DNA from: Flavobacterium sp. IMCC34852
GTDB taxonomy: Bacteria > Bacteroidota > Bacteroidia > Flavobacteriales > Flavobacteriaceae
Direction of reading: 5' to 3'
Length of the DNA stretch: 64,000 nucleotides
Assembly (NCBI RefSeq): GCF_030643905.1
Contig: NZ_CP121446.1
Location: 248,001-312,000 of the forward strand
Shown here piece by piece: positions 1-9,782 of the stretch; position 1 is the first letter of the stretch, and each line of letters opens with the position of its first letter. Made by a program: the position numbers and the translations under genes. The notes beneath the pieces were generated by a model, which saw only the letters and a program-made list of their open reading frames with translations, had not been told where the DNA came from and did no database searches.

Positions 1-1
1 T

Positions 2-46
2 TCAAAATACGCCGATCATTACCTTATAATTTTGCAAAAACGATGA
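2..46 (+). CDS. 3' end of an unidentified upstream gene (partial)
   Basis: Frame 2 is open from the window edge and ends at a TGA at 44-46. The last residues read SKYADHYLIILQKR. The stop overlaps the ATG of the next gene (ATGA, 43-46). Every other junction in this cluster overlaps in the same way, so this is probably the tail of another gene of the same glycan operon. Too little is present to name it. The radical SAM frame is also open to the window edge, so a longer radical SAM start cannot be excluded. Confidence 0.5.
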   Translation, partial: SKYADHYLIILQKR

Positions 47-1410
47 GTATTGTATTCACCCATGCGTATTATTTATCGGATGATCCTAAGGAGCAAAAGA
101 TCATGAAACCCTATCCTCCATTAGGGTTGCTTTATGTTTCGGCCTATTTGAAAAGCAAGCATATTGACAATGACGTTTTTGACACGACATTTTCGTCTCA
201 GTCAGCCCAACTCGATTATATTTTAGAAAAACAACCCAAAGTCATTTGCATTTACACCAATTTGATGACCAAAATTGAAGTTATTAAATTGATTAAGATT
301 TTAAAATCTGAAACTTATAATTTCCCAAAAATTGCGCTTGGCGGACCTGATGTGACTTATAATGTAGAAAATTATCTCAAAGCCGGTGCTGATTTTTTAA
401 TCATTGGCGAAGGCGAAGAAACGACTTTTGAATTGTATAATGCGATTATAAATCAGGGCGATTTTCATCAAGTAAACGGCATCGCATTTTTAGAAAACGA
501 CCAAATTATTCAAACTACAGCACGAACGAAATTCAAAGAACTAGACGAATTGCCTTTACCGAATCGTGAAGCTATAAACATGCAAAACTATTTGGACACT
601 TGGAAAAACAATCACGGACAAAGCTCGATGACGATTTCCACGCAGCGCGGTTGTCCTTATACTTGTAAATGGTGCAGCACGGCGGTTTACGGGCAAAGTT
701 ATCGCCGCCGACCGGCAAATCAAGTGGCGGAAGAAATGAAAATGCTTAAAGAAAAATACAAGCCCGACGCGCTTTGGTTTGTGGATGATGTGTTTACCGT
801 AAGTCACAAATGGCTGATTGCATTTCGCGAAGAAGTACTAAAACAAGACGCAATCATTCCATTTGAATGTATTACTCGAGCGGAACGATTGAATGACGAG
901 ATTTTACAATTGCTGAAAGACGTGGGCTGTTTCCGTATTTGGATTGGCGCCGAAAGCGGTTCACAAACCATTATCGATGCGATGGACAGAAGAGTTGATG
1001 TCAACCAAGTCAAAAAAGTGATTCAAGATACGAATGCGATGGGCATAGAAACCGGAACCTTTATCATGCTCGGTTATCCGGGTGAAACAGAAGAAGACAT
1101 TTCGGAAACGATTCAATATTTGAAAGAAGCCAATCCGACTTTGTACACCATTACCATAGCTTATCCCATCAAAGGAACGAGTTTGTACAACGAAATTGAA
1201 CACAAAATCACACAACAACCCGATTGGGAAACTTCCACCGACAGAGATATAGATTTTGAGCGTACTTATTCCAGAAAGTACTATCAATACGCGGTGAGTA
1301 AAGTGGTGAATGAAGTTGAATTCCATAAAGCCTCGAAGAATAGTTTAAAAGCCTTGAAATTGAAAACCAAATCCATTTTGGCGACAGGTTTAATGAAGTG
1401 GAATAAATGA
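43..1410 (+). CDS. B12-binding-type radical SAM protein
   Basis: This is a 455-residue class B-like radical SAM enzyme. The N-terminal third resembles a cobalamin-binding Rossmann domain (PPLGLLYVSAYL near residue 27; GGPDVTYNVENYLKAGADFL near 107). It is followed by a radical SAM core with the cluster motif RGCPYTCKWC, cysteines C204, C208 and C211, and the downstream segment WIGAESGSQ. Family members carry out C-methylations and other radical chemistry on lipids, sugars or natural products. The substrate here is unknown. The neighbours (FkbM methyltransferase, glycosyltransferases, ABC exporter) suggest it modifies a surface glycan or its lipid carrier; that is inference. The ATG overlaps the previous stop by 4 nt, and its own stop overlaps the next ATG by 4 nt, implying translational coupling. 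Confidence 0.85.
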   Translation: MSIVFTHAYYLSDDPKEQKIMKPYPPLGLLYVSAYLKSKHIDNDVFDTTFSSQSAQLDYILEKQPKVICIYTNLMTKIEVIKLIKILKSETYNFPKIALGGPDVTYNVENYLKAGADFLIIGEGEETTFELYNAIINQGDFHQVNGIAFLENDQIIQTTARTKFKELDELPLPNREAINMQNYLDTWKNNHGQSSMTISTQRGCPYTCKWCSTAVYGQSYRRRPANQVAEEMKMLKEKYKPDALWFVDDVFTVSHKWLIAFREEVLKQDAIIPFECITRAERLNDEILQLLKDVGCFRIWIGAESGSQTIIDAMDRRVDVNQVKKVIQDTNAMGIETGTFIMLGYPGETEEDISETIQYLKEANPTLYTITIAYPIKGTSLYNEIEHKITQQPDWETSTDRDIDFERTYSRKYYQYAVSKVVNEVEFHKASKNSLKALKLKTKSILATGLMKWNK

Positions 1411-2114
1411 TGTTGACAAAAATCAAAAATATACTTCAAAGCTTCAACTTTATCCATCGCCATAAAGCGCAGTTGTTTTATGCTAAATTGATAAAGAAAG
1501 GAGATTTGTGTTTTGATATTGGCGCTAATTTAGGCAAGAAAAGTCGATTGATGTTGGCTGCAGGCGGAAAAGTCATTGCTTTCGAACCACAAAATTCTTG
1601 TTCTAAAAATTTGGGCGAACTACAAAAAAAATATTCCGCTTTTGACTTTTATCCGTTGGCTGTTGGTGCCCAAAACGAAACCAAAAAACTGCATTTGTCG
1701 AAGTACACCGAAATTGCCACACTATCAGATGAGTTTATTGAAAATTATACTACGGATGATGTGTATTGGTCGGGTTTTGAAATGGTGGAAGTAAAGTCTT
1801 TGGATACTTTAATAGCAACTTACGGAAAGCCTAATTATTGCAAAATAGACGTAGAAGGTTACGAATTTGAAATTTTGTCGCATTTACATCATACGATTCC
1901 GATGATTGAATTTGAGTTTACGGAGAAGTTTTTGGCAGATACTTTAAAAATAATTGATCGACTTGCCAACGACAAAACCACTTTCAATTATATTCTAAAT
2001 GAGCATTTGAAATTTCAACTCAAAAATTGGGTTTCGGCTACCGAAATGAAAACGATTCTCATGCAATTGAACCCAAAAAAATTACACGGTAATCTATTTG
2101 TAAAACATGAATAG
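1407..2114 (+). CDS. FkbM family methyltransferase
   Basis: This is a 235-residue SAM-dependent methyltransferase of the FkbM type. The SAM-binding motif I is FDIGANLG at residues 36-43, with the acidic end of strand 2 in VIAFEPQ. The FkbM signature KIDVEGYEFEIL lies around residue 148. FkbM proteins usually O-methylate sugar hydroxyls in polysaccharides or polyketides. Here the likely target is a sugar of the glycan made by the neighbouring glycosyltransferases (inference). The gene overlaps radical SAM by 4 nt and the next glycosyltransferase by 8 nt. Two adjacent ATG codons begin the frame; the first is used because it keeps the overlap. Confidence 0.86.
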   Translation: MMLTKIKNILQSFNFIHRHKAQLFYAKLIKKGDLCFDIGANLGKKSRLMLAAGGKVIAFEPQNSCSKNLGELQKKYSAFDFYPLAVGAQNETKKLHLSKYTEIATLSDEFIENYTTDDVYWSGFEMVEVKSLDTLIATYGKPNYCKIDVEGYEFEILSHLHHTIPMIEFEFTEKFLADTLKIIDRLANDKTTFNYILNEHLKFQLKNWVSATEMKTILMQLNPKKLHGNLFVKHE

Positions 2115-3090
2115 TCATTCTTCCATAAGTGTTATTATTCCAACACGGAATCGATTGGAATCGCTCAATAGGGTTTTATTGTCGATTGCCAAACAAACGC
2201 ATGTTCCAAAAGAAATTATCATAGTCGATTCTAGCGACAATCCGCTTACTTTAGAACAATTAGCGGTTCAAAATCGGATACAAATCATTCATTCTAAACC
2301 ATCCGTTTGTTTGCAACGAAATATTGGGATTGAGCAAAGCACTTCGGATTATGTTTTTTTGTGTGACGACGACATTGAACTTCCCGAAAAATATCTTGAA
2401 GAATTGCTGGTTCATTTAGAGAAACACCCAAAAACCATTGTGGTTTCAGGTTTGGTTTACGAGCAACAAAACAATCAATGGCATTATGCCGAAAAAAAGA
2501 AAAGCTTTTGGAAGCTTCTGTATGCCTCCTTTTTTGGTTTATCGGTTTGGTCAGAAATCAAGAAAGATGATTTTTCACGGAACCGCTTGACGCAACGCTT
2601 TATTTCTAATTATCTAAAAAAAGGAAATAGAATTGCAAAATCGGGCTGGCCTATCGTCATTGATTATAAAAACCCTTTTTTTTCAACGCCGGTTTATAGC
2701 TTGATGGCGTCATTGGTGAGAAAAGATAAAATAAAGAATGTGCGCTTTGAAAGTGCTTTTTATGAAAATGGTATTGGAGACAATTACGATTTTTTGATTG
2801 AAATGGATAGCAAGGTTACCGTGATTCCTTCTTTAAAAGTTCTCCACCACGAAGAAAAAATTAATCGAGTGCCCAATGAAAAAGCCTATCGACATCGAAT
2901 ACATGCCCTGCATTTTATAATGCTCAAACACCAAAGATTTCAAAAAGTGCATTTGGGTTACTTACTTTGGTCCTTAATTGGAAAGTCTTTAATATTTTTA
3001 ATTAAAGGCCAGTTGAAATTGGTTTATTATAATTTTGAAGCCATTGCAAGAATATTGAGTAATCATCCGTTATATAAAGTCGACCATTGA
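2107..3090 (+). CDS. Family 2 glycosyltransferase
   Basis: This is a 327-residue GT-A-fold glycosyltransferase. The N-terminus is the classic GT2 opening (SVIIPTRNRLESLNRVLLSI, then IIIVDSS). The metal/nucleotide-sugar motif is DDD at residues 87-89 within FLCDDDIELPEKYL. The C-terminal half carries a hydrophobic stretch (LLWSLIGKSLIFLIKG) that may associate with the membrane. It would add one sugar from a nucleotide-sugar donor to a lipid-linked acceptor on the cytoplasmic side. It overlaps the FkbM gene by 8 nt and the exporter gene by 4 nt. Donor and acceptor cannot be read from the sequence. Confidence 0.88.
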   Translation: MNSHSSISVIIPTRNRLESLNRVLLSIAKQTHVPKEIIIVDSSDNPLTLEQLAVQNRIQIIHSKPSVCLQRNIGIEQSTSDYVFLCDDDIELPEKYLEELLVHLEKHPKTIVVSGLVYEQQNNQWHYAEKKKSFWKLLYASFFGLSVWSEIKKDDFSRNRLTQRFISNYLKKGNRIAKSGWPIVIDYKNPFFSTPVYSLMASLVRKDKIKNVRFESAFYENGIGDNYDFLIEMDSKVTVIPSLKVLHHEEKINRVPNEKAYRHRIHALHFIMLKHQRFQKVHLGYLLWSLIGKSLIFLIKGQLKLVYYNFEAIARILSNHPLYKVDH

Positions 3091-4772
3091 AAACACTTTT
3101 ACAAAAATCGTTGCAGTTAATCCCAAAGGAAAAGAAAGCTAAATTCCCGCTTTTCCTGACGTATTCTTTGGTTAATACCTTGCTCGATTTTATTTCGATT
3201 GTTTACCTAATTCCGGTGGTTTTCCTACTGTTGGATAAAGAGAAGTTAAACGCGGTTAGCTTACACTATTTTCATCAAGATTTAAACTCCGAATACATTG
3301 TAATTTTATTGTTTTCATTGGTTCTTTTTTATGCCATTAAAAATTACATCCAATCTAAAATCATACAAAAACAATCTCGGTTTATCTACGACATCTCGAC
3401 AAAAATATCCGAAAAGCTCATCTCGGATTTTCTTTATGAAAGTTATCGAAATTACAACAGTGTGAATAAAAATGCCTTTTTCAGAGATGTTTTTCAGTTG
3501 CCGGTGGTGTTTTCCAACAACGTACTTTTTTCCTTTTACATCCTTTTTTCGGAATTGCTGATAGTGCTTTTTATTATTGGTATCGGACTCTATTTGAATT
3601 TTGCGATTACCCTTTCGGCTTTAATTTTTTTAGTGATTATCGGTTTTATTTTAATCAAAATTCAAAAGAAAAAAGTAGATGAACTAAACACAACCATTTC
3701 CAAACTATATGAGGAAAATGTAAAAAATCTGCTGAATATCTTTTATGGTTATATCGACATCAAAGCCACTAAAACAGAGCAGAATTTCAATCAGAAATTT
3801 GAAGATTCCAGCCAACATTACAACAAACAATTGGCTTCTTTAACCTCTTTCAAGCAAACCAATGCGCGTTATTTTGAAATCATATTTGTCATCGGATTGT
3901 CATTTGGAATTTTGTTTTTGCTCTTCAAAAATGATTCGATTGTTGATTTGCTTTTTTTGTCTTTCTTTGCCGGAGCTTGTATCAAAATCATACCGTCATT
4001 CAATAAAATCTTAAGTGCCTACCTCGATATCAAAGCCAACAGCAATGTGTTGGATACTCTTTTGAACTACAAAGAAGAAAAAGAAAAACATCAAATAAAG
4101 TATGAATTTGAGCACAGTTTGTCCTTAACCAAAGTGGCTTTTAATTTTAATGATAAAACTCTTTTAAATCACATCGATTTACAAATCAATAAAGGCGATT
4201 TTATAGTAATAAGCGGTTCATCGGGCAATGGTAAAACAACCTTGTTGCAAATAATCGCCGGACTTTTATCTCCGGCACAAGGCCAACTTACACTTGATGG
4301 AAAAGAAGTGGATTCTAAAGAAAATTTGTTTGATTTTATAGGCTATGTATCGCAACAGCCTTTTTTATTTCAGGCGAGTATTTTAGAAAACATCACGATG
4401 TTGAGAAAAAAGAATATCGATTTTGAACAACTCAATACTATACTGAAATCTCTGGATCTTTCTGATTGGATTGACAGTTTGCCCGATGGTATTCACACGC
4501 CAATGTTATTAGAGAGTAAAAAACTCTCCGGCGGTCAAAAACAAAGGATTGCTTTGGCTCGGGCTTTGTATGCACAACCCAAAATATTGCTTTTAGACGA
4601 AGCAACCAACCAATTGAATAAAGAACTTGAAAGTTCTATTTTACATTATTTAAAGCAGTTGACAAGCGATAAAATAATGACCATTATTGCGGTTTCCCAT
4701 GATAATTTGATTAAGGAATTTTGCAACAAACAGTTTCTTCTGAAAAACGGAAATCTGATTCAACATGAGTAA
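3087..4772 (+). CDS. ABC transporter, fused permease and ATPase (glycan exporter type)
   Basis: This is a 561-residue half-transporter. About 320 residues of membrane domain with several hydrophobic spans (LPVVFLLLD, YILFSELLIVLFIIGIGLYL, FVIGLSFGILFLLF) precede a nucleotide-binding domain. The NBD shows Walker A GSSGNGKT (377-384), signature LSGGQ (480-484), Walker B ILLLDEA near 503, and a switch histidine in IAVSHD. The layout matches lipid-linked oligosaccharide flippases such as PglK and MsbA-like exporters, and the context supports glycan export. The start is TTG at 3087, which overlaps the previous TGA (TTGA) like the other junctions in the cluster; no equally well placed ATG exists. 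Confidence 0.87.
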   Translation: MKTLLQKSLQLIPKEKKAKFPLFLTYSLVNTLLDFISIVYLIPVVFLLLDKEKLNAVSLHYFHQDLNSEYIVILLFSLVLFYAIKNYIQSKIIQKQSRFIYDISTKISEKLISDFLYESYRNYNSVNKNAFFRDVFQLPVVFSNNVLFSFYILFSELLIVLFIIGIGLYLNFAITLSALIFLVIIGFILIKIQKKKVDELNTTISKLYEENVKNLLNIFYGYIDIKATKTEQNFNQKFEDSSQHYNKQLASLTSFKQTNARYFEIIFVIGLSFGILFLLFKNDSIVDLLFLSFFAGACIKIIPSFNKILSAYLDIKANSNVLDTLLNYKEEKEKHQIKYEFEHSLSLTKVAFNFNDKTLLNHIDLQINKGDFIVISGSSGNGKTTLLQIIAGLLSPAQGQLTLDGKEVDSKENLFDFIGYVSQQPFLFQASILENITMLRKKNIDFEQLNTILKSLDLSDWIDSLPDGIHTPMLLESKKLSGGQKQRIALARALYAQPKILLLDEATNQLNKELESSILHYLKQLTSDKIMTIIAVSHDNLIKEFCNKQFLLKNGNLIQHE

Positions 4773-5811
4773 AAGATTGCTATTTATAACGCCTATTTTT
4801 CCGCAAGACTTATCTGAAGATAAGGTAGTCCCTTTTATTTTTCATTTTACCCAACAATTTGGTGAAGATAAAAATGTAACCATAGACGTCATCAGTTTGA
4901 TGTATCCCTTTTCATCAAAACCATATAAGATCAATAACATTACGGTTTATCCTATCGGAAGTCGGTTTAGAAAATCGATAAGAAAAATTCCTTTTTTATG
5001 CAAAGGCATTTACAAAGGCATACAACTTTGTCGAAAAAACGAGTATGACGGCGTACTTTGTTTTTGGTACAGAGAAAGCGCATTAGTCGGCAAAATAGTT
5101 AGCGGATTGTTCCGAAAAGAACTTATCGTTTGGATGTTGGGTCAAGACATTAATAAAGACAATGCCTATCTCAAACTATTAAAAATCCCTAAAGAAAAAT
5201 TAGTGATGATTTCATTACAACAAAGCGAACATTTTTATGAAAATCACAAAATCATAGTGGGCAAAATCGCTGATGTTGCCATTAGTAGAAATTTGTTTCC
5301 CGAATTTAATAGCGGTGAAAGAAAAATAGATATCCTTGGTGTTGGCAATCTTGGCGCACTAAAAAACTACACTTTATTTATTGAAATACTATCCAAATTG
5401 GAGAATAAAAACCTCAATGCGGTAATTATTGGCGAAGGCGAAGAGTTGGAGAAATTAAAAGCAAAAGCAAACCAATATGGATTAACCAATAATATCCTTT
5501 TCACCGGGGCGTTGTCTCATAAAGAAGTATTGAATTACATGAACAACGCTAAAGTATTTCTGCACACCTCAAAATCGGAAGGCAGCGGAACAGTATTGCA
5601 AGAAGCACTTTATTCGGGTTGTCAAGTGGTGAGTACCATTGCGGTTGAAAAAACAGAAACTTTGGAACAATTTTATTTTAGCACTAACCAACAAGAGTTG
5701 ACAGCAAAAATCTCGATTTATTTAAATCATCCCATCATTCCTAAAAGAATAGAGCATTTCAAAATGGAAGATACCATTTCGACAATATATAATTCATTCT
5801 ACAAAGACTGA
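4765..5811 (+). CDS. Family 4 glycosyltransferase (GT-B fold)
   Basis: This is a 348-residue GT-B glycosyltransferase. The N-terminal domain starts LLFITPIFPQ. The donor-binding C-terminal domain has ILGVGNLGALKN, NAVIIGEGEELEKL, NNILFTGALSHKEVLNYM and the acidic signature HTSKSEGSGTVLQEALYSG, which carries the conserved E-x7-E spacing. It probably extends the lipid-linked glycan of this locus. It overlaps the ABC transporter gene by 8 nt, and its last 13 nt overlap the end of the convergent GT4 gene at 5799. It is the last gene of the plus-strand operon. Confidence 0.87.
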   Translation: MSKRLLFITPIFPQDLSEDKVVPFIFHFTQQFGEDKNVTIDVISLMYPFSSKPYKINNITVYPIGSRFRKSIRKIPFLCKGIYKGIQLCRKNEYDGVLCFWYRESALVGKIVSGLFRKELIVWMLGQDINKDNAYLKLLKIPKEKLVMISLQQSEHFYENHKIIVGKIADVAISRNLFPEFNSGERKIDILGVGNLGALKNYTLFIEILSKLENKNLNAVIIGEGEELEKLKAKANQYGLTNNILFTGALSHKEVLNYMNNAKVFLHTSKSEGSGTVLQEALYSGCQVVSTIAVEKTETLEQFYFSTNQQELTAKISIYLNHPIIPKRIEHFKMEDTISTIYNSFYKD

Positions 5812-6884
5812 AATACTAATTCAATTTCGTTGGCTATGGCTTGAAATGCCAGTTTATCGTTAAACTGATCTATTACTTTTTGTTGGTGTTCTTTGTAATT
5901 TATAACGATAGTTTTTTTCAATTGTGCTAATAATTCTTCTTCCTTTTTTGGAGAAAATAGGAATCCGCAACGACCATTGGCTGTCATATATTTGAACGAT
6001 GGAATATTGGTTACTATGGGAACACAGCCACAGGCCATGGCTTCAAGCAAGGCGTAACCGCTACCTTCGTAATGCGAACCCAAAATAAAATATTGATAGT
6101 TATGGTAAATGGTTTCTAATTCTTGATGTTCAACAAATCCACGCAGTTCAACTGCTTTTTTTAAGTTTTCGCTATTTGAAACTCTTTGAGTTACCACATC
6201 TAATAATTCTCCTTCATGAAAAATCATTGTGAGTTTGGCAGTTGACTCAACCTCTAAAAATAAATCAAAAGCATTTAAAATGGTTATCGGATCTTTATTT
6301 TTGTCTAATCGCCCAACCCAAATAAAACTATTTTGATTTCTGTTTGTGTTTCCGTTGAATTTAAAATGTGTTGAACCTTCCATCACTTCAAAGACTTTGC
6401 TTTTCCTGAACACTTTGGCCTCATACCATGCTTCGGCATTTTCGGAACCGGTAAACAAATAACCGTCGATAAAGTAGTCTGAGATTTTATAGACTAATTT
6501 CTTTAGTCTTTTTGGCGGTGGCGAAAATCCATTGCTTTGCAATAGTATTTTTGATTTTGGACACATTATTTTTAATAAAATCAAGTAATGAGCAGCCCCA
6601 AAACCGTGTACCAAAATATAATCGGGTTGCCATGATTTTATGTAACTACTGAATCTAAAAGGAATTTGCCATTTGTTCAATGTTCTTCCTTTAAAAAAAT
6701 GGTACTGAACCGAATGTTGGTCTAAGGATGGAAATTCATTTTTTGACCTTACCACAAAATGAACTGCAAATTTGCCGGTCAGGTTTTCAAGAAATCCAAT
6801 AGTGCTCTGACATTTACTTATAATACTCTGAGAATTTGCCTCTGAAAAGGAATAATAAGTTAAATCAACCAGTGTCTTTTTCAA
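5799..6884 (-). CDS. Family 4 glycosyltransferase (GT-B fold), convergent
   Basis: This is a 361-residue GT-B glycosyltransferase. Visible motifs are LVHGFGAAHYLILL in the acceptor half and, in the donor half, FIWVGRLDKNKDPITILNAF, VELRGFVEHQELETIYHNYQ and GSHYEGSGYALLEAMACGCVPI. It faces the plus-strand glycan operon and overlaps its last gene by 13 nt, so the two converge without room for a terminator. The start codon appears to be TTG at 6884, giving MKKTLVDLTYYSF; no ATG lies nearby in frame. It probably serves the same glycan, but it is transcribed separately. Confidence 0.85.
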   Translation of the reverse strand: MKKTLVDLTYYSFSEANSQSIISKCQSTIGFLENLTGKFAVHFVVRSKNEFPSLDQHSVQYHFFKGRTLNKWQIPFRFSSYIKSWQPDYILVHGFGAAHYLILLKIMCPKSKILLQSNGFSPPPKRLKKLVYKISDYFIDGYLFTGSENAEAWYEAKVFRKSKVFEVMEGSTHFKFNGNTNRNQNSFIWVGRLDKNKDPITILNAFDLFLEVESTAKLTMIFHEGELLDVVTQRVSNSENLKKAVELRGFVEHQELETIYHNYQYFILGSHYEGSGYALLEAMACGCVPIVTNIPSFKYMTANGRCGFLFSPKKEEELLAQLKKTIVINYKEHQQKVIDQFNDKLAFQAIANEIELVFQSL

Positions 6885-7108
6885 TTGGACTTAAAATTTA
6901 TGGATTCGAGTTAAAAATAAGAATTTAAAAGTAAATTTGAGACACTAATCGATTTACATGAAAATTTTTAACCAAAAAAACCCATACTCATTGACTTTTT
7001 TTGGCTTTGTCTTTGTCTTGCTTTTTTTTTACTTACTTTATATTTTCACTCCCATTTTTAAAATTGCTCCTTATTCCTATTAGAATTTTTACTCCAAAAT
7101 AATTTGAT

Positions 7109-9781
7109 TTAAAGTAAAAATCGATACGTCGCTTTAATCAAAAAGATGTTTTCGGGTTTTCTTCCTAATATTTGAGCGTCTAAACTGTTGAACAAATCGG
7201 CTTTTGGATTCCCCAAACCGGTGGTTCCTTGTGACCAAACCAAAAATATTTCGGACCCGGGAATGTATTCCCAACGCAATACCAAATTAGACCTAAATTG
7301 AACGTACGCAAAATTGGGATTCGCAATAGTATAATCTGTAGCGCCATTAAGATCTTCATCTACTGAATAAATGTCACTGGTGGTATCAAATGAAATTTGG
7401 CCGGAGTTAAACACTTCTATTCGGTCTCCAAAATAATCAGCGGTCGGATTGGTAACCCTATTAAAGTCTTTATATCTTCCTCTTGAAATAAAAGGTTCAC
7501 CATAGTACTGAATCGTCAGGTTCGGATTGACGTTAAAATCTACCCTAACAGAAGCGCTCAATGTTCTTTGATCAATATCGGCCATAATATACCTTGGTGT
7601 ACTGCCAAAATTGGTTTGGGTTACATATTGTGTTTTGCTTTTGCTGATAGAGTACGTCGGATACATAGAAACGGTTAATGCATTGATAGGACGATAAGCG
7701 ATTCCGGTATTAAACTCTGTATAAGAAAACGAATTGTCTTTTCCTTGGGACGAAAACAGACCCGAATCAAAACGGATTTTTTTTCTGGAATCGGTAGAAA
7801 GATTAAACGAATTAATCACCTCTTCGGAATACCTAAACCTTGGACCACCTTGCAACACCGTATTGGTGAAGATTCTTGGCTTATATTCAAGTTGGTAACT
7901 GACAAACCAATTGTTTTTTAAATTGGCATTAGAACTTAATGAATATTGTGTTCTGTTGTGATTGCCGTCAAAATCATAGGTGGTCATTTGCTCAAATCTT
8001 GTATTGATCCTTCTGAAAGCTCCTCTTGGCTTTAAGGTTTGGTGCGTAAGGATTCCTATTTGTTTGATATCATCCGCTTGTCTTAAAAAGCCGATGTCAT
8101 TAAGTTCCAACTCGGGCGAACGCCAGGAAAAGAATCCAAAATAGCGCCAATTCCCGACACTGGATTTCCCGATTTCCAATTTTCCGCCGGTTCCGGTTAG
8201 GGAAGTTCTGTTTTCATTTACACTTACATGTCCGGCATCAACCCTTTGAAACAAGTGGGTTAATTCGCGTTGTGTTCTGGTGATGGCTTCTTTACTTCCG
8301 CTAACCTGACTTGCCACAATATTTCCGCTTACGTAGTACTTTCTATTCTTCCAATTGTGCATAAAATCTAATCCCGCAGTGTAAGCCGCTTTTCTCAAAT
8401 AATTCAGTTGATTGCCTTCCAAATTTCTGTTGGTGGCCGAAAAAATACCGCCTATATAGCTGTTCCTATTGTTAAAATCTTTTTGCGCTCGGGCTACCAA
8501 ATAATTGGTCATCGGTTCCACCAAGACTTCTCTTTGATTGGTGTTGTCATCAATCTTGGCAAATTCTTTATCCGTTAAACTTTCTAAAATGCCTATGGAC
8601 CAACCATTTTTCGTTTTCCCACTAAATTTGGCGGCACCCAGAATGGTTGTGTTATCGGGAATGTCAACATATTCTCCGCTACTCGTGTTGGGATAACCTT
8701 GCGGACGTCTTCCTATTCTTCTCGAATAAAACAAATTGTCTTGTCCGTCTGCAAATTGGTAATTGAAAATATTTTTGTTTTCAACAAAAAACGGTCTTCT
8801 TTCTTGGAAAAATATTTGAAACCCGTCTAATGCAATCGCAGCAGGATCGGCATCTACTTGCCCAAAATCGGGATTAATGGTTAAGTCTAAAGTCAAGTCG
8901 TTGGTAATTCCTATTTTGGCATCCAAACCGCCATTGATTTTGGTATCATTACCGTCTCTGAAAGGATTTCCTGCTTCTTTGGGATAAGTTTTCAATTGGG
9001 AGACTGCAAAAGGTTGAATTTCCAATTGTTTTTGTGGTTCAATATTGACTAGTCCTCGTAGCTCACCAAATTCGCTAACCCAACCGGGTGCATCTTGCGT
9101 AATTCTTTGCCATACGGAACGCTCTTCTGCTCTGAAAAATCTTCTTTGGACTTGCAATCCCCAAACTTGTTCTTTGTCGTTGCCAAATTTTAATTGGCTA
9201 AGCGGAATTTTGGCTTCGGCTGTCCATCCTTCCTCATCAATATGGGTTTTTAAAATCCAAATAGGATTCCAACTTCCATCCCAATTATTGCCATTCTCCG
9301 AAATAAATTCATCTCCTTTCACTCCGGAAACCGAAGAAGTAAAGGAAAAGCCTGTTCTTTTATCGTTATAACTATCGATATTGACTTCTATCCAATCTCC
9401 CTCAAAACCATCTCGACGAGAAAGTCTTTTTACAATGCTTTTAGGGTCTTTGTCATAACATCGGAAAGCAAAATAAAGGTATTTTTGGTCATACACTATT
9501 TTGAACTTAGTTTGTTCCGTTGGTGGTGTATTTTCGTCGGGTTCTCTTTCTATAAAATCTCCGGTCCATTCCACAAGATTCCACGCGTCATCGTTCAGCT
9601 TTCCGTCAATATCGGGTGCTGTGGTGTCTTTTAAAAACTTGGTGGTGTAGACTCTCTTCTCAATTGGCTTTTTTTCCTGAGCCCTGACAGATGTAAATGA
9701 TAAGACCAGTAAAACTAATACCTTGATTTTTTTTGCTCGACTCAAAACAGTTTGAGTTTTGCAGTTGGGTGATGATTGCAT
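7109..9781 (-). CDS. DUF5916 outer-membrane protein with CBM9-like N-terminal domain
   Basis: This is an 890-residue exported protein. A signal peptide (VLVLLVLSFTSVRAQ) is followed by a family 9 carbohydrate-binding-like domain: PDIDGKLNDDAWNLV, KFKIVYDQKYLYFAFRCYD, DWIEVNIDSYNDKRTGFSF, GWTAEAKIPLSQLKFG. The rest is the DUF5916 region, rich in alternating aromatic beta-strands and ending in KATYRFLL, as expected for an outer-membrane beta-barrel. Such proteins are common in Bacteroidota, and their biochemical role is unsettled. A LacI-type regulator gene lies 75 nt upstream on the same strand, so the two may be co-transcribed. A perfect 10-bp stem (9783-9792 with 9812-9821) sits immediately before the start codon. 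Confidence 0.83.
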   Translation of the reverse strand: MQSSPNCKTQTVLSRAKKIKVLVLLVLSFTSVRAQEKKPIEKRVYTTKFLKDTTAPDIDGKLNDDAWNLVEWTGDFIEREPDENTPPTEQTKFKIVYDQKYLYFAFRCYDKDPKSIVKRLSRRDGFEGDWIEVNIDSYNDKRTGFSFTSSVSGVKGDEFISENGNNWDGSWNPIWILKTHIDEEGWTAEAKIPLSQLKFGNDKEQVWGLQVQRRFFRAEERSVWQRITQDAPGWVSEFGELRGLVNIEPQKQLEIQPFAVSQLKTYPKEAGNPFRDGNDTKINGGLDAKIGITNDLTLDLTINPDFGQVDADPAAIALDGFQIFFQERRPFFVENKNIFNYQFADGQDNLFYSRRIGRRPQGYPNTSSGEYVDIPDNTTILGAAKFSGKTKNGWSIGILESLTDKEFAKIDDNTNQREVLVEPMTNYLVARAQKDFNNRNSYIGGIFSATNRNLEGNQLNYLRKAAYTAGLDFMHNWKNRKYYVSGNIVASQVSGSKEAITRTQRELTHLFQRVDAGHVSVNENRTSLTGTGGKLEIGKSSVGNWRYFGFFSWRSPELELNDIGFLRQADDIKQIGILTHQTLKPRGAFRRINTRFEQMTTYDFDGNHNRTQYSLSSNANLKNNWFVSYQLEYKPRIFTNTVLQGGPRFRYSEEVINSFNLSTDSRKKIRFDSGLFSSQGKDNSFSYTEFNTGIAYRPINALTVSMYPTYSISKSKTQYVTQTNFGSTPRYIMADIDQRTLSASVRVDFNVNPNLTIQYYGEPFISRGRYKDFNRVTNPTADYFGDRIEVFNSGQISFDTTSDIYSVDEDLNGATDYTIANPNFAYVQFRSNLVLRWEYIPGSEIFLVWSQGTTGLGNPKADLFNSLDAQILGRKPENIFLIKATYRFLL

Positions 9782-9782
9782 G

